64,000 nt of DNA from Diaporthe sp. PMI_573 (GCA_021399435.1 JAJTUP010000043.1:186001-250000); one strand, 5' to 3'; numbered from the stretch's first letter, positions 1-11,034 are shown. A program made the numbers and translations. The notes: a model not told the origin generated them from the sequence alone.

Positions 1-231
1 GTAGTAATGAAGCTTGGTGGAATGTTATGGACCTACAACCGGCGGTAGGAAAATAGCGAGAACGGCTTTGGCTTAGCATCACTGGATGAGATTTGTCTAA
101 TGGGTTGACTTGATTGTTATAAAGGGGATATCCCTTACCTAGCTAGACACGCCCTGTACCCTCTGAGATCAAGGTCTGGTCGTACCGCTTGCGGTGCGGC
201 CCCCGGCGTAAAACAATATCATCATCATCAT
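1..231. other. left-edge stretch, no gene seen
   Basis: No coding frame or RNA gene is supported here. Positions 181-206 hold a GC-rich stretch with short complementary arms, followed by an ATC microsatellite (about 220-232) that ends exactly where the 142-bp repeated block begins. Confidence 0.5.
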
Positions 232-373
232 CTTACTCAGGGGGCTGATATTAGAGCGGAACCCAGATATGGGCTGTTTACGCCGGTGTATCACGTGGCC
301 CTGTATGATAAGGAGATCTTCGCGTGAGAACCAACCATTATGTATTATAATTTATGACCACCCTCTCAATGTC
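232..373 (+). repeat. 142-bp repeat, copy 1 (Helitron-associated)
   Basis: This block is the reverse complement of 42900-43041, with a single difference that I can see (C versus T near position 321). Homology stops sharply at both ends. On the right it runs within about 30 bp of a Helitron Rep coding fragment, so it is probably a terminal or subterminal part of a Helitron-type element. That assignment is inference, because the element ends (TC start, CTRR end with hairpin) were not proven. Confidence 0.75.
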
Positions 374-398
374 AAGATAGATCGGTGTTCCAACCTGT

Positions 399-638
399 TT
401 AATGCATCCCGCAGGGTCTGGGGTATACCAAGTGTGGTCCAGCTGTTCGATCCCTCAAGTTTTCAGACTCCGGGTCGACCTGCTTCTGGGCAAACATCTC
501 GGATATTTGTGGAAGCTGTAGATTCCCATTCAGCCAGATCATGCCGTGAAGGTGAAGCATGCCGCGTTCGTTGGTCTCGACTGCACCAACGTAGTGGTGA
601 TGGCTTCTTAGGCAGACTAAGGCTCTCGTCGGCATCAT
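399..638 (-). pseudogene. Helitron Rep (helitron-like domain) fragment
   Basis: The minus-strand frame reads GAVETNERGMLHLHGMIWL followed by NGNLQLP, the hallmark of the Helitron replication-initiator (Rep, HUH-type) domain, in which the His pair of HLHG is part of the metal-binding motif. Only about 50-60 residues are recognisable. The frame drifts into unrelated sequence after residue 50 and ends within 30 codons. No Tyr motif or helicase domain follows. It is a decayed piece of a rolling-circle transposon. It lies directly behind the stop codon of the bZIP gene and next to the 142-bp repeat at 232-373. It may belong to the same family as the longer Helitron protein at 11437-13578, but the two cover different parts, so this cannot be shown here. 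Confidence 0.75.
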
Positions 639-1586
639 CCCATTCCATTCCGGCTCTGATCAGTAGCCGATCCATTGTTGCTCGGTCCAGTGACAAGAAT
701 CTCACTAGCCATCGAGCACTGATGGTTTTGGATGTGGCGCGAGGAACTCACGTGAGGATTTGGATCGTAGGGCGAGGGGTTCAAGTAACCACCAGGCGTG
801 GAGTTGCTGTAGTTGGAAAACGACGACAACGACTCGTTCCTCCCATTGAGGTTGGGTGCCTTGTACACATCCGCAAAGTGTATAATTGGCGGCAACGTGG
901 GCGCGTTTCTCGCCACCATACCAAACTGGTCAGGGCCGGTGGTTGCGATGGTCTGCTGTTGCGGGCATCTGTATGGTTGCATGATCATGCCGTTGTGGCT
1001 AGGAGGAGAGTAGGTTGGTCGGTAGCTGGCGAGTGGTGGCGGGCTGCTTGCCGGCGAGCTGGGCGAGGGGAGGAAGTGGTGCTCGAGGAAGATGGGCGGC
1101 GTAAAGGGGTGTTGTGGCACGCCCGACTGTGGTGGCTGCAGCGTCTGGTGTCCTGGCTGTGGTGGTGACGACTGACGCCTCCGCGTCTTGCTCAACTTTT
1201 GCCGCTTCTTTCTGCTCGTGCTGCTGCTCTTGTTTCCAGCAGAGCCCGCGTGCCTCGGGGCCATGCGCTCCTTGATCTTCTTGCCTGCAGTCGGCGGTTA
1301 GCTATGCCTCAGACAGGTCACTGTCTTGGCCGTACGGACAGAGCCACCTACGGTAGTTTCGCTGGGCAATCCTGTTTTGTATCCGCCTTCGCTCAGCAAG
1401 ATCTGGGACCTTAGTCCAGTCCTCGCCGGGATGCGCTAAGCTACTGAAGGCGCTGCTAGTGTTAGGGTAATGTCGTACCGAGATATTCTCCGGGTGCTTT
1501 GTTGCTGGCAAGCCCGAGTTTTGGTGGCCCGAGAGACGATGGCCGGGTGCCATGACCGGGAACATGTGGTGAGCTTCTGTGGACAT
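635..1586 (-). CDS. bZIP-type transcription factor, two exons
   Basis: Exons are 1586-1352 and 1284-635, giving about 294 residues. The 67-bp intron 1351-1285 has a GTAGGT donor, a CTAAC branch site and a CTGCAG acceptor. It falls inside the basic region, and splicing restores the fungal bZIP signature LAERRRIQNRIAQRNYRKK (residues about 63-81), including the N-x7-R DNA-contact pattern (NRIAQRNYR). After the basic region comes a Lys/Arg-rich stretch and then a long Pro/Ser/Gln-rich tail. I see no heptad of leucines, so a classical zipper is missing or very short. The product would be a nuclear DNA-binding regulator. The reading frame stops at the edge of a Helitron fragment, so the C-terminus may have been replaced or shortened by insertion. 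Family assignment is firm; function and target genes are unknown. Confidence 0.8.
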
Positions 1587-2095
1587 TGTCCCTCGTGAGG
1601 CGAGACTACAGGTGAGACAAGGCTGAGGTTGTGTGATGCTGTGTTAGGCGGGGTGTTACAGAGCTGTGTGGTGATGGGCGAATGCAAAGTATCAGATAAG
1701 TTTGAAATATTATTTTTCTCTGCGGATTGCCATAGACACAAAGAAGGATAAATCGAAATGCAGAGCGGTTGGCGAGGGATCTCGACATCTAAATATTATC
1801 CAGCCAGGCAACAAGTGTATGTCGAGGCCCATGTGGGTTAGCGCACCCATGGTAGTGATAGCATCCCTGCCAGGAGGGATCAAATTATCTGTCATGTGCT
1901 TTTCTGTGTTACATCTGCAAGTACTGTATTATAGTGGTGTACGTACTATACTTGGGGCATAGGTAGTAGACACTCAGGTACTGACTGAAAGATTCTGCAA
2001 GATCGAAATGAAAGACCAGACGAGACAGGATGTAGGAGACGAGGAATCTGATACGACAGCGCTCAAGAGCAACTTCCATACTGCCAGTTTGAGAC

Positions 2096-2709
2096 CTATG
2101 CGCTCACTGGGCCAACCAGACTCCGGCGGGGCAGAGGGCAAGTGCACGCACCCACCTCATCGGCGGCGGCAATATCGCTGCTGCGCTTCTCACCCGAGGC
2201 GATCTCAGCAAGATAAAGGTGGTAGTCGCCCTTCCTATTTATACGGAAAGTCAACAGATATGTATAACTGACTGCTCTCAAGACCCAAGAATTCGAAACA
2301 GTAGCCAGAATTAGCATGACCAGAACCATCTCTTCAGGCGCACGCACCCTCATCACATCGACCCAGCCGGGGTGCATGTCTCGCAGCAGTGCTCGCACTA
2401 AACCTTGTTCGGACGGATATATGTGCCGGAGCTGGAGGCGATCAGACAGGAAATCCTTCAAAGCTACCACAATGAACCCGTGAGCGGGTATTGGGGTCTG
2501 GCCTTGACGTAAATGCCCAGGGAGTATAGTATGGAAATGTGGTTAACAATCCGACCGAACAGTGCGTTAACATGAGCACCGCAAATGCACCTGGGAAACA
2601 GCGGGCAGCACACAGAATCTGGGTCGGTATATCCGAATAAAAAAGACGGAAGATATAACAACACAAGAGACACGCACAACGACATCATGCTACAGAACAA
2701 GTCTCGCAT
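2096..2709 (-). pseudogene. unrecognised membrane-like ORF pair with one frame change
   Basis: A frame from 2709 encodes a hydrophobic N-terminus (residues about 8-25) and reads through YVKARPQYPLTG before stopping near 2464. A second frame starting near 2470 continues with a sensible-looking protein (ALKDFLSDRLQLRH, then a hydrophobic stretch LVLVMLILATVSNSW) to 2096. A shift of one base near 2475-2490 would join them. No family is recognised. It may be a broken gene, or two chance frames; the hydrophobic segments and Pro/Arg composition are the only support. Confidence 0.25.
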
Positions 2710-2734
2710 CGATGAAGTTGGATGAAGCCAGTGG

Positions 2735-2747
2735 CCCCCCCCCCCCC
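2735..2747 (+). repeat. poly(C) tract, 13 C
   Basis: A run of 13 cytosines. Such a tract is prone to length change and sequencing error. Confidence 0.9.
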
Positions 2748-3165
2748 AAGAAAGAGCGTTTCCGCAAGTGTGTCAACTATGCCCGGAGGTCTTTTGCTGT
2801 ATAACCACACCTACAGAGCTGCGCCTTTTTCTACTATTAAGCAGGCTTGGGGTGATTAAGAGTGCCCCAACTTTTTGAAACCCCTTTTCCCCACGCTGAT
2901 TCGTCTTTATGCTCCAAAAAGAACTCGGTCTCAAACGACGAAATCACGACGCGGTAACCACGCCACCCATAGACGTGCCTCTAAGAGTTTATGAAATTGA
3001 GCAAGCAAGGAGTAATGCACGACAAACAGCAGCAAGCTCGGGTTCCGAATTCTGCCACTTACGCACCCGTGTCATGGGTTTCGAAGATTTTCAACATAAC
3101 GTTAGGGTGTGTCGGTATGGTGAAAAGAGCGGCCGGCAATACTTGCCTTGCAATTTCTAGATATT

Positions 3166-3651
3166 TTACAACGCCTTTTTCCTCGGCCGATCGTGTTCCT
3201 CTCTTGGGTATGCATCGTCTGACCCTACCCTCATCATATCACAATGCCTTTTCCTTGGCCGACCGCGTTCCTCTTCTGAGCTTGAGCATAAATCGTTTAC
3301 AGAATCGTCGAAGTCGGATTCCTCACTGTCAACATTGATCACATTCAAACCTGCTTCTCTTAGCCGCTCAGCCTTCTGGTGATCCGTGAAATACACAGAA
3401 CAAAGTCGATATGTTCTCTCCTGCCCAAGCTCCTGATCGCTGGAGGGGGGAGTAGTGACCTGCTCGGTGAGTGGTGGGAGGCATGCACCTCCTGGGGCGG
3501 CCTTTCCCTGTTGATTCCATGGTCCGTCTGCCGGCGGAAGGGACTTCTTTGCAGGATCCCCAGCAGTAGGCTCTCCTGTGCTTGGTTGCACGGCCAAAGT
3601 GACTGCTGGTTTACCACGCAGGGAAGCTCCTATCTGCTTCTTTGCAGCCAT
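3166..3651 (-). CDS. hypothetical acidic/basic low-complexity protein, 161 aa
   Basis: The ORF starts at an ATG at 3651 in a plausible context, just behind an A/T-rich leader. The protein is disordered in look. Residues 1-85 are Lys, Pro and Gly rich. A more ordered stretch around 85-115 reads RTYRLCSVYFTDHQKAERLR. Then comes an acidic Ser/Asp/Glu segment and two similar basic units, RGRPRKRHC and HDRPRKK. The two basic units come from an imperfect tandem duplication of about 70 bp at the 3' end of the gene. I do not recognise the family. It could be a nuclear protein (AT-hook-like GRPRK motif) or the remnant of a transposon accessory gene. Confidence 0.4.
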   Translation of the reverse strand: MAAKKQIGASLRGKPAVTLAVQPSTGEPTAGDPAKKSLPPADGPWNQQGKAAPGGACLPPLTEQVTTPPSSDQELGQERTYRLCSVYFTDHQKAERLREAGLNVINVDSEESDFDDSVNDLCSSSEEERGRPRKRHCDMMRVGSDDAYPREEHDRPRKKAL

Positions 3652-4170
3652 GATAAGGACTTGAATTTTTGAATTTGAATAAGGGCTTTATTTTGTTTAT
3701 AATAACTTGATTCACTAGAAGTGAACATGTAATATTTCCTTAATTAGTACATATGTGAAGCGAGTCCTCTGGCTAGGAAAGTTGACAGTGGGCTTTTATG
3801 TATTGCAATGTTGGCGCTATACTTAAGATCCTGGATCGTTCTTACAAAAGTTGTTGGGCGTACCTTGTTGTACTTAATTGCGTACTTTTGTTTAATTTTC
3901 ATCTAGGATGTAAGGAGATATATCATGTAATAATAGGTTTGGGCATTAGCCCCCTATGCACCAACTGAGCTCCAAGTGAATTGCACCCATAGGAATAAGG
4001 CTGTGTACAATGACCTGTTAGAATTCACTAATCACTTCTAAGGCAAAGTATATATTACGCAAACTAATGTACTAATACAGCTTATGAACTATAGTATTAG
4101 GCCAAAGTTAAGCTAGGCTAACTCCAGAACCAGCTAATAAGCCTGTTTGTATGTACTCTACAGTATCTAC

Positions 4171-4379
4171 TTCTCATTTCAGGCTCGAATTTAATGGTCA
4201 CCTTCACATGACCAGACCAAAATGCAAGTCATGCAGTAACCGGCTGGGTAATATGCAGGGTACAAATGGGAAGGCGTTACAAAAAGACCAGAAGTTCAAA
4301 TATTAGTCCCAACCCCCCTGCTCTCCCACCCCTAATCTTTATAATGCTTATAATATGTACTTTGCATGTACATCGGTTA
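4171..4379 (-). repeat. diverged repeat, copy A (AT-mutated)
   Basis: Its reverse complement aligns with 19697-19909 over most of its length. Best-conserved parts are the GAACTTCTGGTCTTTTTG core and the GGTCTGGTCATGTGAAGGT end. Where the copies differ, copy A usually has T or A where copy B has C or G (for example CATTTTGG against CGTTTCGA), the direction expected of RIP. The element type is unknown. Confidence 0.7.
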
Positions 4380-6526
4380 CTTTTTCATCGAAGTTCAGCT
4401 GGTATGCGACCCGAAGATCCAAGAATTGGCCGGGCAAAAGTACCTATGCACTCTACTTTGGCGGCCGAAGGGCTAAAGGGGGCAGGCAGTTATGGGTCTC
4501 AGGCGGCTTCGTGGAGAACGCCGAAGTCTAGAGCAAGTGTGTGCACAGTAAAGCGGCGTATTTCAAGCCTCGAGATACTTTACAAGGGTATGCTGTATTT
4601 TTTTATCTGTAGTTAGGGCTATCTGGAAATTTGTCGCGCCAGATCGATCCCGACGCAGAAACTAGTCCTTCAATCAACTCGATTCCACTAAGCCGTACGC
4701 TCTCTCTCGTGATATGAGCTGATGCCGCTGGGTTCCTTGCAGAGATTATGGACGGATCTGTGCAATCAGAGAAGTCCGTCGGGCAAAGTCAGGTCCCCAG
4801 GTCGCAGGAATGGCCTATTTCACCAATCCAGCCTAGCGCTGATTATCCCGCTTCCTGCCATATGGACGAACATTTTGCATCAGGCCACATTAAGAGTTGC
4901 AGGAGGTAATACCTTGTTGTACCGTCTAGATGGACCTCGTTAGTTGAATGAAACTCTTCCAGATGTGATTGTCTCAAGTGCTGACACGTTGACCCGGCGT
5001 TGGACCACAATGCTGACAGAAATGTCTTTGAAATCAAAAGACATGATAACAGACGTCTATCTCCAATGTACCAATGTCGCCGCTCTTTAATATGGCTAGG
5101 AATGAAAGACTTCCCATGAAAGAATGGAGGTGGTGGACGACGGTGCATGTCGATTCGACAACGTTAGCCAACTTCGACAAATGTGAAGCCAGGGTCTCCG
5201 CACAGCTCGATAAAACAAGACACAAATTTCCCAAAGAAGCCATCAAAGACTAGAGACAAGACGAGAAATGCTCTTGGTGGAGAGTTTCGTACTGTCGAAA
5301 TAGGACCCTGAACAGTGGACGACCGGACCGAAATCAGCTTAGACGTTCACGGGACAGCTGAGCAACATTGCGCAGGCGGGGATGATATTTTGCTGCGAGA
5401 GACTTGGCATCTACAGCTATGGGCTTTGAGCAGACGTCACCGACCGTCTGGGCAGCCCCGTCACCGAGACATCTAAAACCATCATCTAGCCAGGTGGTTC
5501 GAGTAATATCCCTAAAGAGATACCTCTGGATTTATAGGCGAAGGGGCACTAAGGTTACACTAGGACCCAGCTAGACCTGGTTTATAGTTGTCGGGAGTAG
5601 AAAAAAGGCAACCACGCTGCATCGCCCATCCGTAAAATATGCTGATATCGGTTTTGTTCAAGTATATGAGGGTCCAACACTGCCTGATTGCTCCTTGAAT
5701 TAGACGTGTTGCCAGTTTAAAACGGCTCTTCAATTGGTAATGCTGCCGATGCAATCGTCGGGCCGAACGTATTCTGTATATTCACAGACTGTCGAAACCC
5801 CTGTGAGTCAGAGAAACCTCCGAATGTAATAGGTGGCATCATCTCTGGACAAGCATAGCGATTCACATCAGCAAGCAGATCATATTCAAAGCTTTCAAGA
5901 TAGTCAGGCAGAGTTGCGCATATAACAGCAAAATCAGGAAGTGACTCAACAGACTTGGTTTTGCATTAGATGCATATTATATAAGTAGGGTCAGTATGTG
6001 TCTTGATGTGTTGTTTGAGGTTTTTGGTTTTATTAAACTAAGCATTGCATTTAAGTGCAAATACTCTTCCCCCCGGTCTTTGACACTATCTATCATCTCG
6101 TCTCCACAATAGCATGGCAAATATTGGCGTCACTTTTGCACGAATAGAGCAGTGGTGCAAAGCGTAACATTATCATTACGGCCCACAAGATCTTGTTACA
6201 GTTAACAACATGCTTTTACATTCCAGCTTAGGCAGGCTAGCCTCCAATTGTGTGTACTGTGGTCAAATTTCAAACGACACAACCTTTGTTGCCTGAAATT
6301 GAACAGGGTCATATACAACGTTATAAGAGGTAAGCATCAATTATGTCCTGCTCACGACCTATTACTTGAAGATAGTTAGCATAAAGTTATGAATGAACTT
6401 CTTGTCCACGATTTGTTCAAAAACTAACGCTACAGGAAGGGTTAGTTAGCGCGATTAGTATACCATTCTCTATTGGTTGGAAATATCATATGGTAGTGAC
6501 AAACGTGATCCATGACTGGTACAGTG

Positions 6527-6548
6527 TTCTGTACAGTACTGTACAGAA
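6527..6548. other. perfect 22-bp palindrome
   Basis: Each 11-base arm is TTCTGTACAGT and its complement, with no spacer. A shorter related GTACAGT copy lies just upstream at about 6519-6525. It could be a chance product of the TA-rich background or a binding site for a dimeric protein; no adjacent gene start supports the latter strongly, the nearest being the P450 start at 6751. Confidence 0.6.
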
Positions 6549-6750
6549 TTGTTCAACTCTTTGTCGCTGAGAAAAATGTGTAGTACTTGTGATACGTACT
6601 ATTTTACATCAAGCACAGGCTTTTATTATTCTGGTAGATTCTTCGCACAATGATACAGTAGATCCTCTACTATATAAAAACACCTAGAGCCGTCACAGAA
6701 TCTACAACCTCGAAGCATGTGCCAACCCACGCCGTCTTTCAATCTCCATA

Positions 6751-8512
6751 ATGGCTTTCCTTAAATATGGCGTAGCAGATACCACACTCGCTCTTAACGT
6801 GCCGACCTTTTCCCCCGGGCTGGCTCTTATGATATTAAGTGTTGCTATAATTATATACTGTACTTAGGCCACCTGTCCCGCAAAGCCTGGTATCTGGACT
6901 TGTGTCATTCCACCATAGGCCTACTGAATGCATTGCGATTCTTGTCTGGGCGGGAAAGCTTTCTACGCGAACTCCTGTAAATTCAACGGACTCTTGTTAG
7001 CACCCATGTACTGATGGGCACAGGTCCCGATCCCGCCCCGGTCCGGCATTCATGGGCTTTTGCAACTATGGCGTGTACCTGGCTGTGCCGGGTGAGCAGG
7101 TGCGACAGCTTCTGCGGAGCTCCCGCCAGCTTGTCCCATGCCCCAGCCTCGAAGATGCTCTTACGGTGTTTTTCGGTCTGCCTGGACTGGACTTGCGCAT
7201 ATTTGACCACCAGGTCGTCACTCAATGTGAGCGCTCAACCGCGCTCAAAACTAGTTTTTCTGATCCTTCCCGCCGCATTATGGCTCATCAGCGGGCAGAC
7301 TTTGCTTTCTACTTCCAGGGCCGACACCTCCATGCCGTGATCACGAGGTTCTTGATCAATCTCAATACTAATCTCCGAGACGACCCTGGTCTGTCTCAGA
7401 AACCTACGGTTCTATGCGATATGTACTCCTTTCTTTTCAGGCATATATTCCACGCCGAAGTCTGTGCGCTGTATGGCGAAACTATATTCACTGTCTGCCC
7501 GAATTTTTGTGAAGACTTTATGACATTCTACAATGGATTTCCAATTATCTCTATGGGAATGCCAAGGTGGCTCTTTTCCTCCGCCTATAATGCCCGTAAG
7601 AGGATGCTCCAGAATTTCAAGGCCTGGCGTACAATCTGCCATGCCAAGTTCAACCCAGCTAAGCATGACGAGCAAGACGTTGCATATGAACCGGTCTGGG
7701 GATCAGAGTGTATCAGAAAGATGGTTAAGCGACATGAGGACCTGGGCTTCTCTGATGACGGCATTGCTAGCATCATGCTTGGATACTTATTCGTGTGCGC
7801 TTCCCCTACCCACCCTTGTTAGGCCCGCGGAGTGAGCTGATGAGTTCTCAGAACGGTGGCAAATAGCATACCTGCCACGATGTGGATGCTGCTTTACATC
7901 CTCCTCGACCAGGACCTTGCCCAGCGGCTCAAACCTGAAATTGATCCTGCCCTGTCCGGACCTTTTCAGCTGGATTTAGATAACTCTTTGAGCCGACCGT
8001 TGCTGCATTCGGTGTACTGTGAGACCCTTCGTCTCCGTATTGCAGGTGCGGTTGGACGCAAATGCCTTGACTCCGACTACTCACTCGGCAACTCCAAGAT
8101 CAGAAAGAACATACCAGTAATGTTCCCTAACTGGCTCGGGAGCGTTAATAGTTTGTTTTGGAACGCCAGTGATGTACCTTGGGGGAAAACTAAGCATCCG
8201 GTAGAAGCATTTTGGGCAGAAAGATTCCTTGGTGATCGTAGGAAGGCGCTGGTTAAGGCAGGGCTGGCTGAAAACTGGTTCCCGTTCGGCGGAGGTGCCT
8301 CGAAATGCCCCGGAGAAAGTCTAGCAAGACATACAATCCTGGGTTCCGTAGTAATGCTGTTGAGGAGCCTGGATATCAGGCTCTTGGACCCCGCTGCGAC
8401 GGCAAAAGTTGGATCGCACCACCGCACATTTCCATTTGGGTCACATGCTTTCGACAAGGAAGTGCCAATTATTGTTCGGCTACGGGAGAGACTACCAAGT
8501 GATGGTGCTTAG
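6751..8512 (+). pseudogene. cytochrome P450, catalytic part intact, N-terminus damaged
   Basis: A membrane anchor is visible from ATG 6751 (residues 20-38, PGLALMILSVAIIIYC), but that frame stops after about 38 residues. Up to about 7000 no open frame links it to the body. From about 7001 the frame is open to 7794, then a 57-bp intron (7795-7851, GTGCGC donor, CTCAG acceptor) joins exon 7852-8512. Key P450 motifs are present: I-helix segment ANSIPATMW, K-helix ExxR as ETLRLR, and the haem loop FGGGASKCPGE with the Cys ligand. The I-helix lacks the usual AGxDT, resembling the CYP7/CYP8-like fungal P450s. It would be an ER-bound haem monooxygenase. The missing stretch of roughly 60-80 residues may be extra introns, but stop codons there suggest decay. 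Substrate unknown. Confidence 0.8.
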
Positions 8513-8576
8513 ACATGGAGCATTTCAGAAATGCAGGATCAAACCTTAATCCACACCAGCTAGGTCAACTATTTGG

Positions 8577-8595
8577 GCGGTCCGCCACAGACCGC
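8577..8595. repeat. GCGGTCCGC hairpin motif, copy 1
   Basis: GCGGTCCGCCACAGACCGC forms two near-complementary arms. The same kind of motif recurs at 8709-8731 and 43043-43062, next to transposon-related sequence. It could be a terminal repeat of a small DNA transposon. Confidence 0.45.
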
Positions 8596-8708
8596 TTAAG
8601 AATGCACTATTATACACTCAGAATGTAATGGAATAGACTCTTCTACATCTTTCTCACAAGTTCTTGCATTTTGCCCAGTCTCGCCGCAGTTGCCACATCG
8701 TCGTCAAG

Positions 8709-8731
8709 GCGGTCCGCTGCAGACCGCCTCC
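8709..8731. repeat. GCGGTCCGC hairpin motif, copy 2
   Basis: Arms AGGCGGTC and GACCGCCT flank a CGCTGCA centre. It lies 114 bp after copy 1 and just before a pogo-like transposase tail, which fits a transposon end. Confidence 0.45.
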
Positions 8732-8799
8732 ACAGCACCACCAGCCATTTCACCAGCTGGCCGCTTCCACTTTTGTTTCTTTTTAATCATCACCTGGGA

Positions 8800-9051
8800 T
8801 TAATCAATACTAAGTGGTCCTCCAAGCTGCACTCGGGCTCTTTTAGCTCTCTGGCGCTTAGCAAGCCCTATATTAGCCTTCTCAAGTGGGTGTTTTTGAC
8901 TGGAGTTCCATGGCGAATGATGGTGGTGTTGATTTGTCTGAGCTCCTGGGTATGCCTGATGCTGTGGGTGAAGGAAATGTGCCTGTGTGTGCCTCGTCTG
9001 GTTCTTGATCCCTAGCATATAGTGTGCCGTTTTCTCTTCATTTCTGAGCAC
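8800..9051 (-). pseudogene. C-terminal fragment of pogo/Fot1-like transposase
   Basis: The minus-strand frame ends with ANIGLAKRQRAKRARVQLGG, matching the conserved tail of fungal Tc1/mariner-superfamily (pogo, Fot1-like) DDE transposases, which have an ALSKRRRAKKTRLQxGG-type segment behind the catalytic domain. The first 50 residues are His/Gln-rich and not conserved. The DDE catalytic domain is absent. The GCGGTCCGC motif at 8709-8731 may mark its end. It is a short relic without coding function. Confidence 0.6.
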
Positions 9052-9080
9052 GGCTGCCCTTATGCTTGTGCTAAATGTAC

Positions 9081-9147
9081 TATGGTCCGGTGGTTAGGAT
9101 ATTGGCCCTTGACAGTCAATGGCCTGGGTTCGATTCCCAGTGGTTCC
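9081..9147 (+). repeat. tRNA-like sequence, probably SINE head or tRNA pseudogene
   Basis: The sequence contains a good A box (TGGTTAGGATA) and a near-perfect B box (GGTTCGATTCC) inside a five-base T stem (CTGGG/CCCAG). It resembles fungal tRNA-Glu/Gln genes in the ATGGTCCGGTGGTTAGGATAT part. The 5' acceptor strand does not pair with the 3' strand TGGTTCC, and the anticodon loop comes out at eight bases, so it is not a functional tRNA. A tandem TTGACTGGTAG tail follows, as in tRNA-derived SINEs. Confidence 0.6.
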
Positions 9148-9188
9148 CCGCAGCAAGCATTAAGGCAGTCGTGCTTTTTGGTCCCATT

Positions 9189-9254
9189 TTGACTGGTAGA
9201 TCTGGTTGACTTGGTAAATTTGTTGACTGGTAGGTTGGTTGACTGGTAGGTTTG
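9189..9254 (+). repeat. four imperfect TTGACTGGTAGGTTTG repeats
   Basis: Four imperfect 16-17 bp units stand directly downstream of the tRNA-like head, which together suggests a SINE-like element of roughly 170 bp. Confidence 0.65.
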
Positions 9255-11034
9255 TTTCTATACCTAGTTACATACAATCTATAAGAACACTTACTTCTTG
9301 ATTTACGTGCTACACGAGGCATCCCATTGCACAATTCTCCTATTAATTGTACAATCCTGAATCTTGTTCTGCATCAACACTGTCTGCAACTGTCTGCAAC
9401 TGTCTGCATTGCAAGAAAATGGTGGAAGATATTCTTCAAGGATCCTTATGTCCTTAAGAAATTTGGGTGCGGCTAGTGAATTTCTGAGCTTATGGTCAGG
9501 ATTAAGTAGCGGATGCTTTCTGATATCTCTAAGTCGCACTTGCTTATAGCTTTAACGAGTATTTACCTCAAGCAAAGCATATGTGGTTCTTCGTAAAGGT
9601 GTCATTACTTTTTTCTCTATAGGAACTGATATAAGATCGTTTATTATTACAAAGTTGCATTTGCACTATCTGGCAGAACTCGTATCAATGAATTTCTTAA
9701 CTGCATCTCGAAGTCAACTTACATCATACGCGAACTTGTCGAAACTGAGCGGAAGTATGTCCTCGACCTGGGGAATCTCTTCGACCTTCAGAAAGCAGTG
9801 AAGGCCGCCGATATTAGGACGGGTAATGTAATTCACTCTATCTTTCTGAAATCTGCCATTGCTTAACTTCTTGTTTACAACCCATAGCATTCTTGAATCC
9901 GACTCACAAAACAACCACTCAACCAGTCATAAGGATCGATTCTACATTCGCAGTCTGCACCACCGTGCAAATAGGCGTCTCGGCTGTTGCGACAACCGAG
10001 ACGTCCAGCATTACATCATCGCTCGTCCCCGCATCACAACATTAACAACAATTTGTTAACTCGCCCTACAGCGACCTTTGGAAGCGTAAGGACGGCGGGG
10101 GCGGAGGTAAAAAGGCAGGAGGTAGTTTGGCAATCACCATCCTTAGAATAACCATCAGGCAGCAGTTCGACTTTAGGACCCAGCAACGGCTCGTCTAACC
10201 CAGACAGCGTACTCTTAAAAAAACTATATCTTACAATGCTATTATCTACGACTAAAATTTACTCCTTAACTATTTGACTAAGCAGCATATATGCTAGGTA
10301 GAAGCACGTCTCATCTGTAGTCCGCCAAACGATAAACAACTAAAAGTCTTAATTTATTAAACGATACAACAGCTCGTCAATCTCCTTTGACACGGCGAAG
10401 CAAAGCTCTAACTAGACGCAAGTTCCGGCTGACACAAATATACAACACACAGTTGGAAGTTCGACACCACCTTTTACTTCCGGGCTTTCGATTCCGTCTC
10501 ATGTTTCCTCAAGAGTTTACACCAAAGAACAAGAGGTAAGGACAATTAGAATCCTGCACACGCAGTTCCACTCCGTGCTGCATAAAACCCAGACCTCAGC
10601 TGCAGTCACAAGCCGTGGACTCCAGGAAAAGTCTGTAGCGTGGCAATAGCAGCGCGATTGAGACGAGGATCGAGGTGGCAGAGGGGGTTTGCGGTCTGCC
10701 TTCCGGACAACAGCGGCAACCGAGGGCGGCTGGTTTTGGTGATGGCGCGGCCGAAGTACGAAGCGGTCTTGTTTGTGTAGTCGAACAAGAACCAGTGAAG
10801 TACAGGGCTTCGGATCACACAACGCAGAACACGTTTAATCCGCCTGCTACCGGTCAAATAGCACTGGTTTCCCCAGCACTGGTTCTGCAAAGTTCCTTAC
10901 TTGGCGCTGTGCCTACCTCGCAGATGGTGCAGTCGATGCCGAGCTTCATCCCCCAACACCACTGGGTCGAAAAAAAACCTACACCCTCTACTCGCTGCAC
11001 TATTCAACTTTAAAAGAAAAAGGCTCTAAACTGT
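9255..11034. other. no supported gene
   Basis: Short frames on both strands (for example minus 9303-9539 and 9714-9914, minus 10517-10890) carry no motif that I recognise. One short imperfect hairpin lies at 9976-10003 (arms CGTCTCGG and CCGAGACG, with G-T wobbles). 10210-10380 is AT-rich. Confidence 0.5.

Larger units (their letters stand above)
3652..6750. other. long AT-rich intergenic stretch
   Basis: Apart from the diverged repeat at 4171-4379 and the palindrome at 6527-6548, I see no supported gene in these 3 kb. Short minus-strand frames around 4843-5246 have no recognisable motif. Much of 3660-4170 and 5900-6660 is AT-rich with frequent TA and TG/CA, as expected of RIP-mutated DNA. 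Confidence 0.5.

Noticed and set aside
269..1168. 299-codon plus-strand ORF
   Set aside because: Antisense to the bZIP second exon and the Helitron fragment, both of which have clear family motifs.
9081..9147. Functional tRNA gene
   Set aside because: The acceptor stem does not pair and the anticodon loop has eight bases, so it was called SINE-like or pseudogene.
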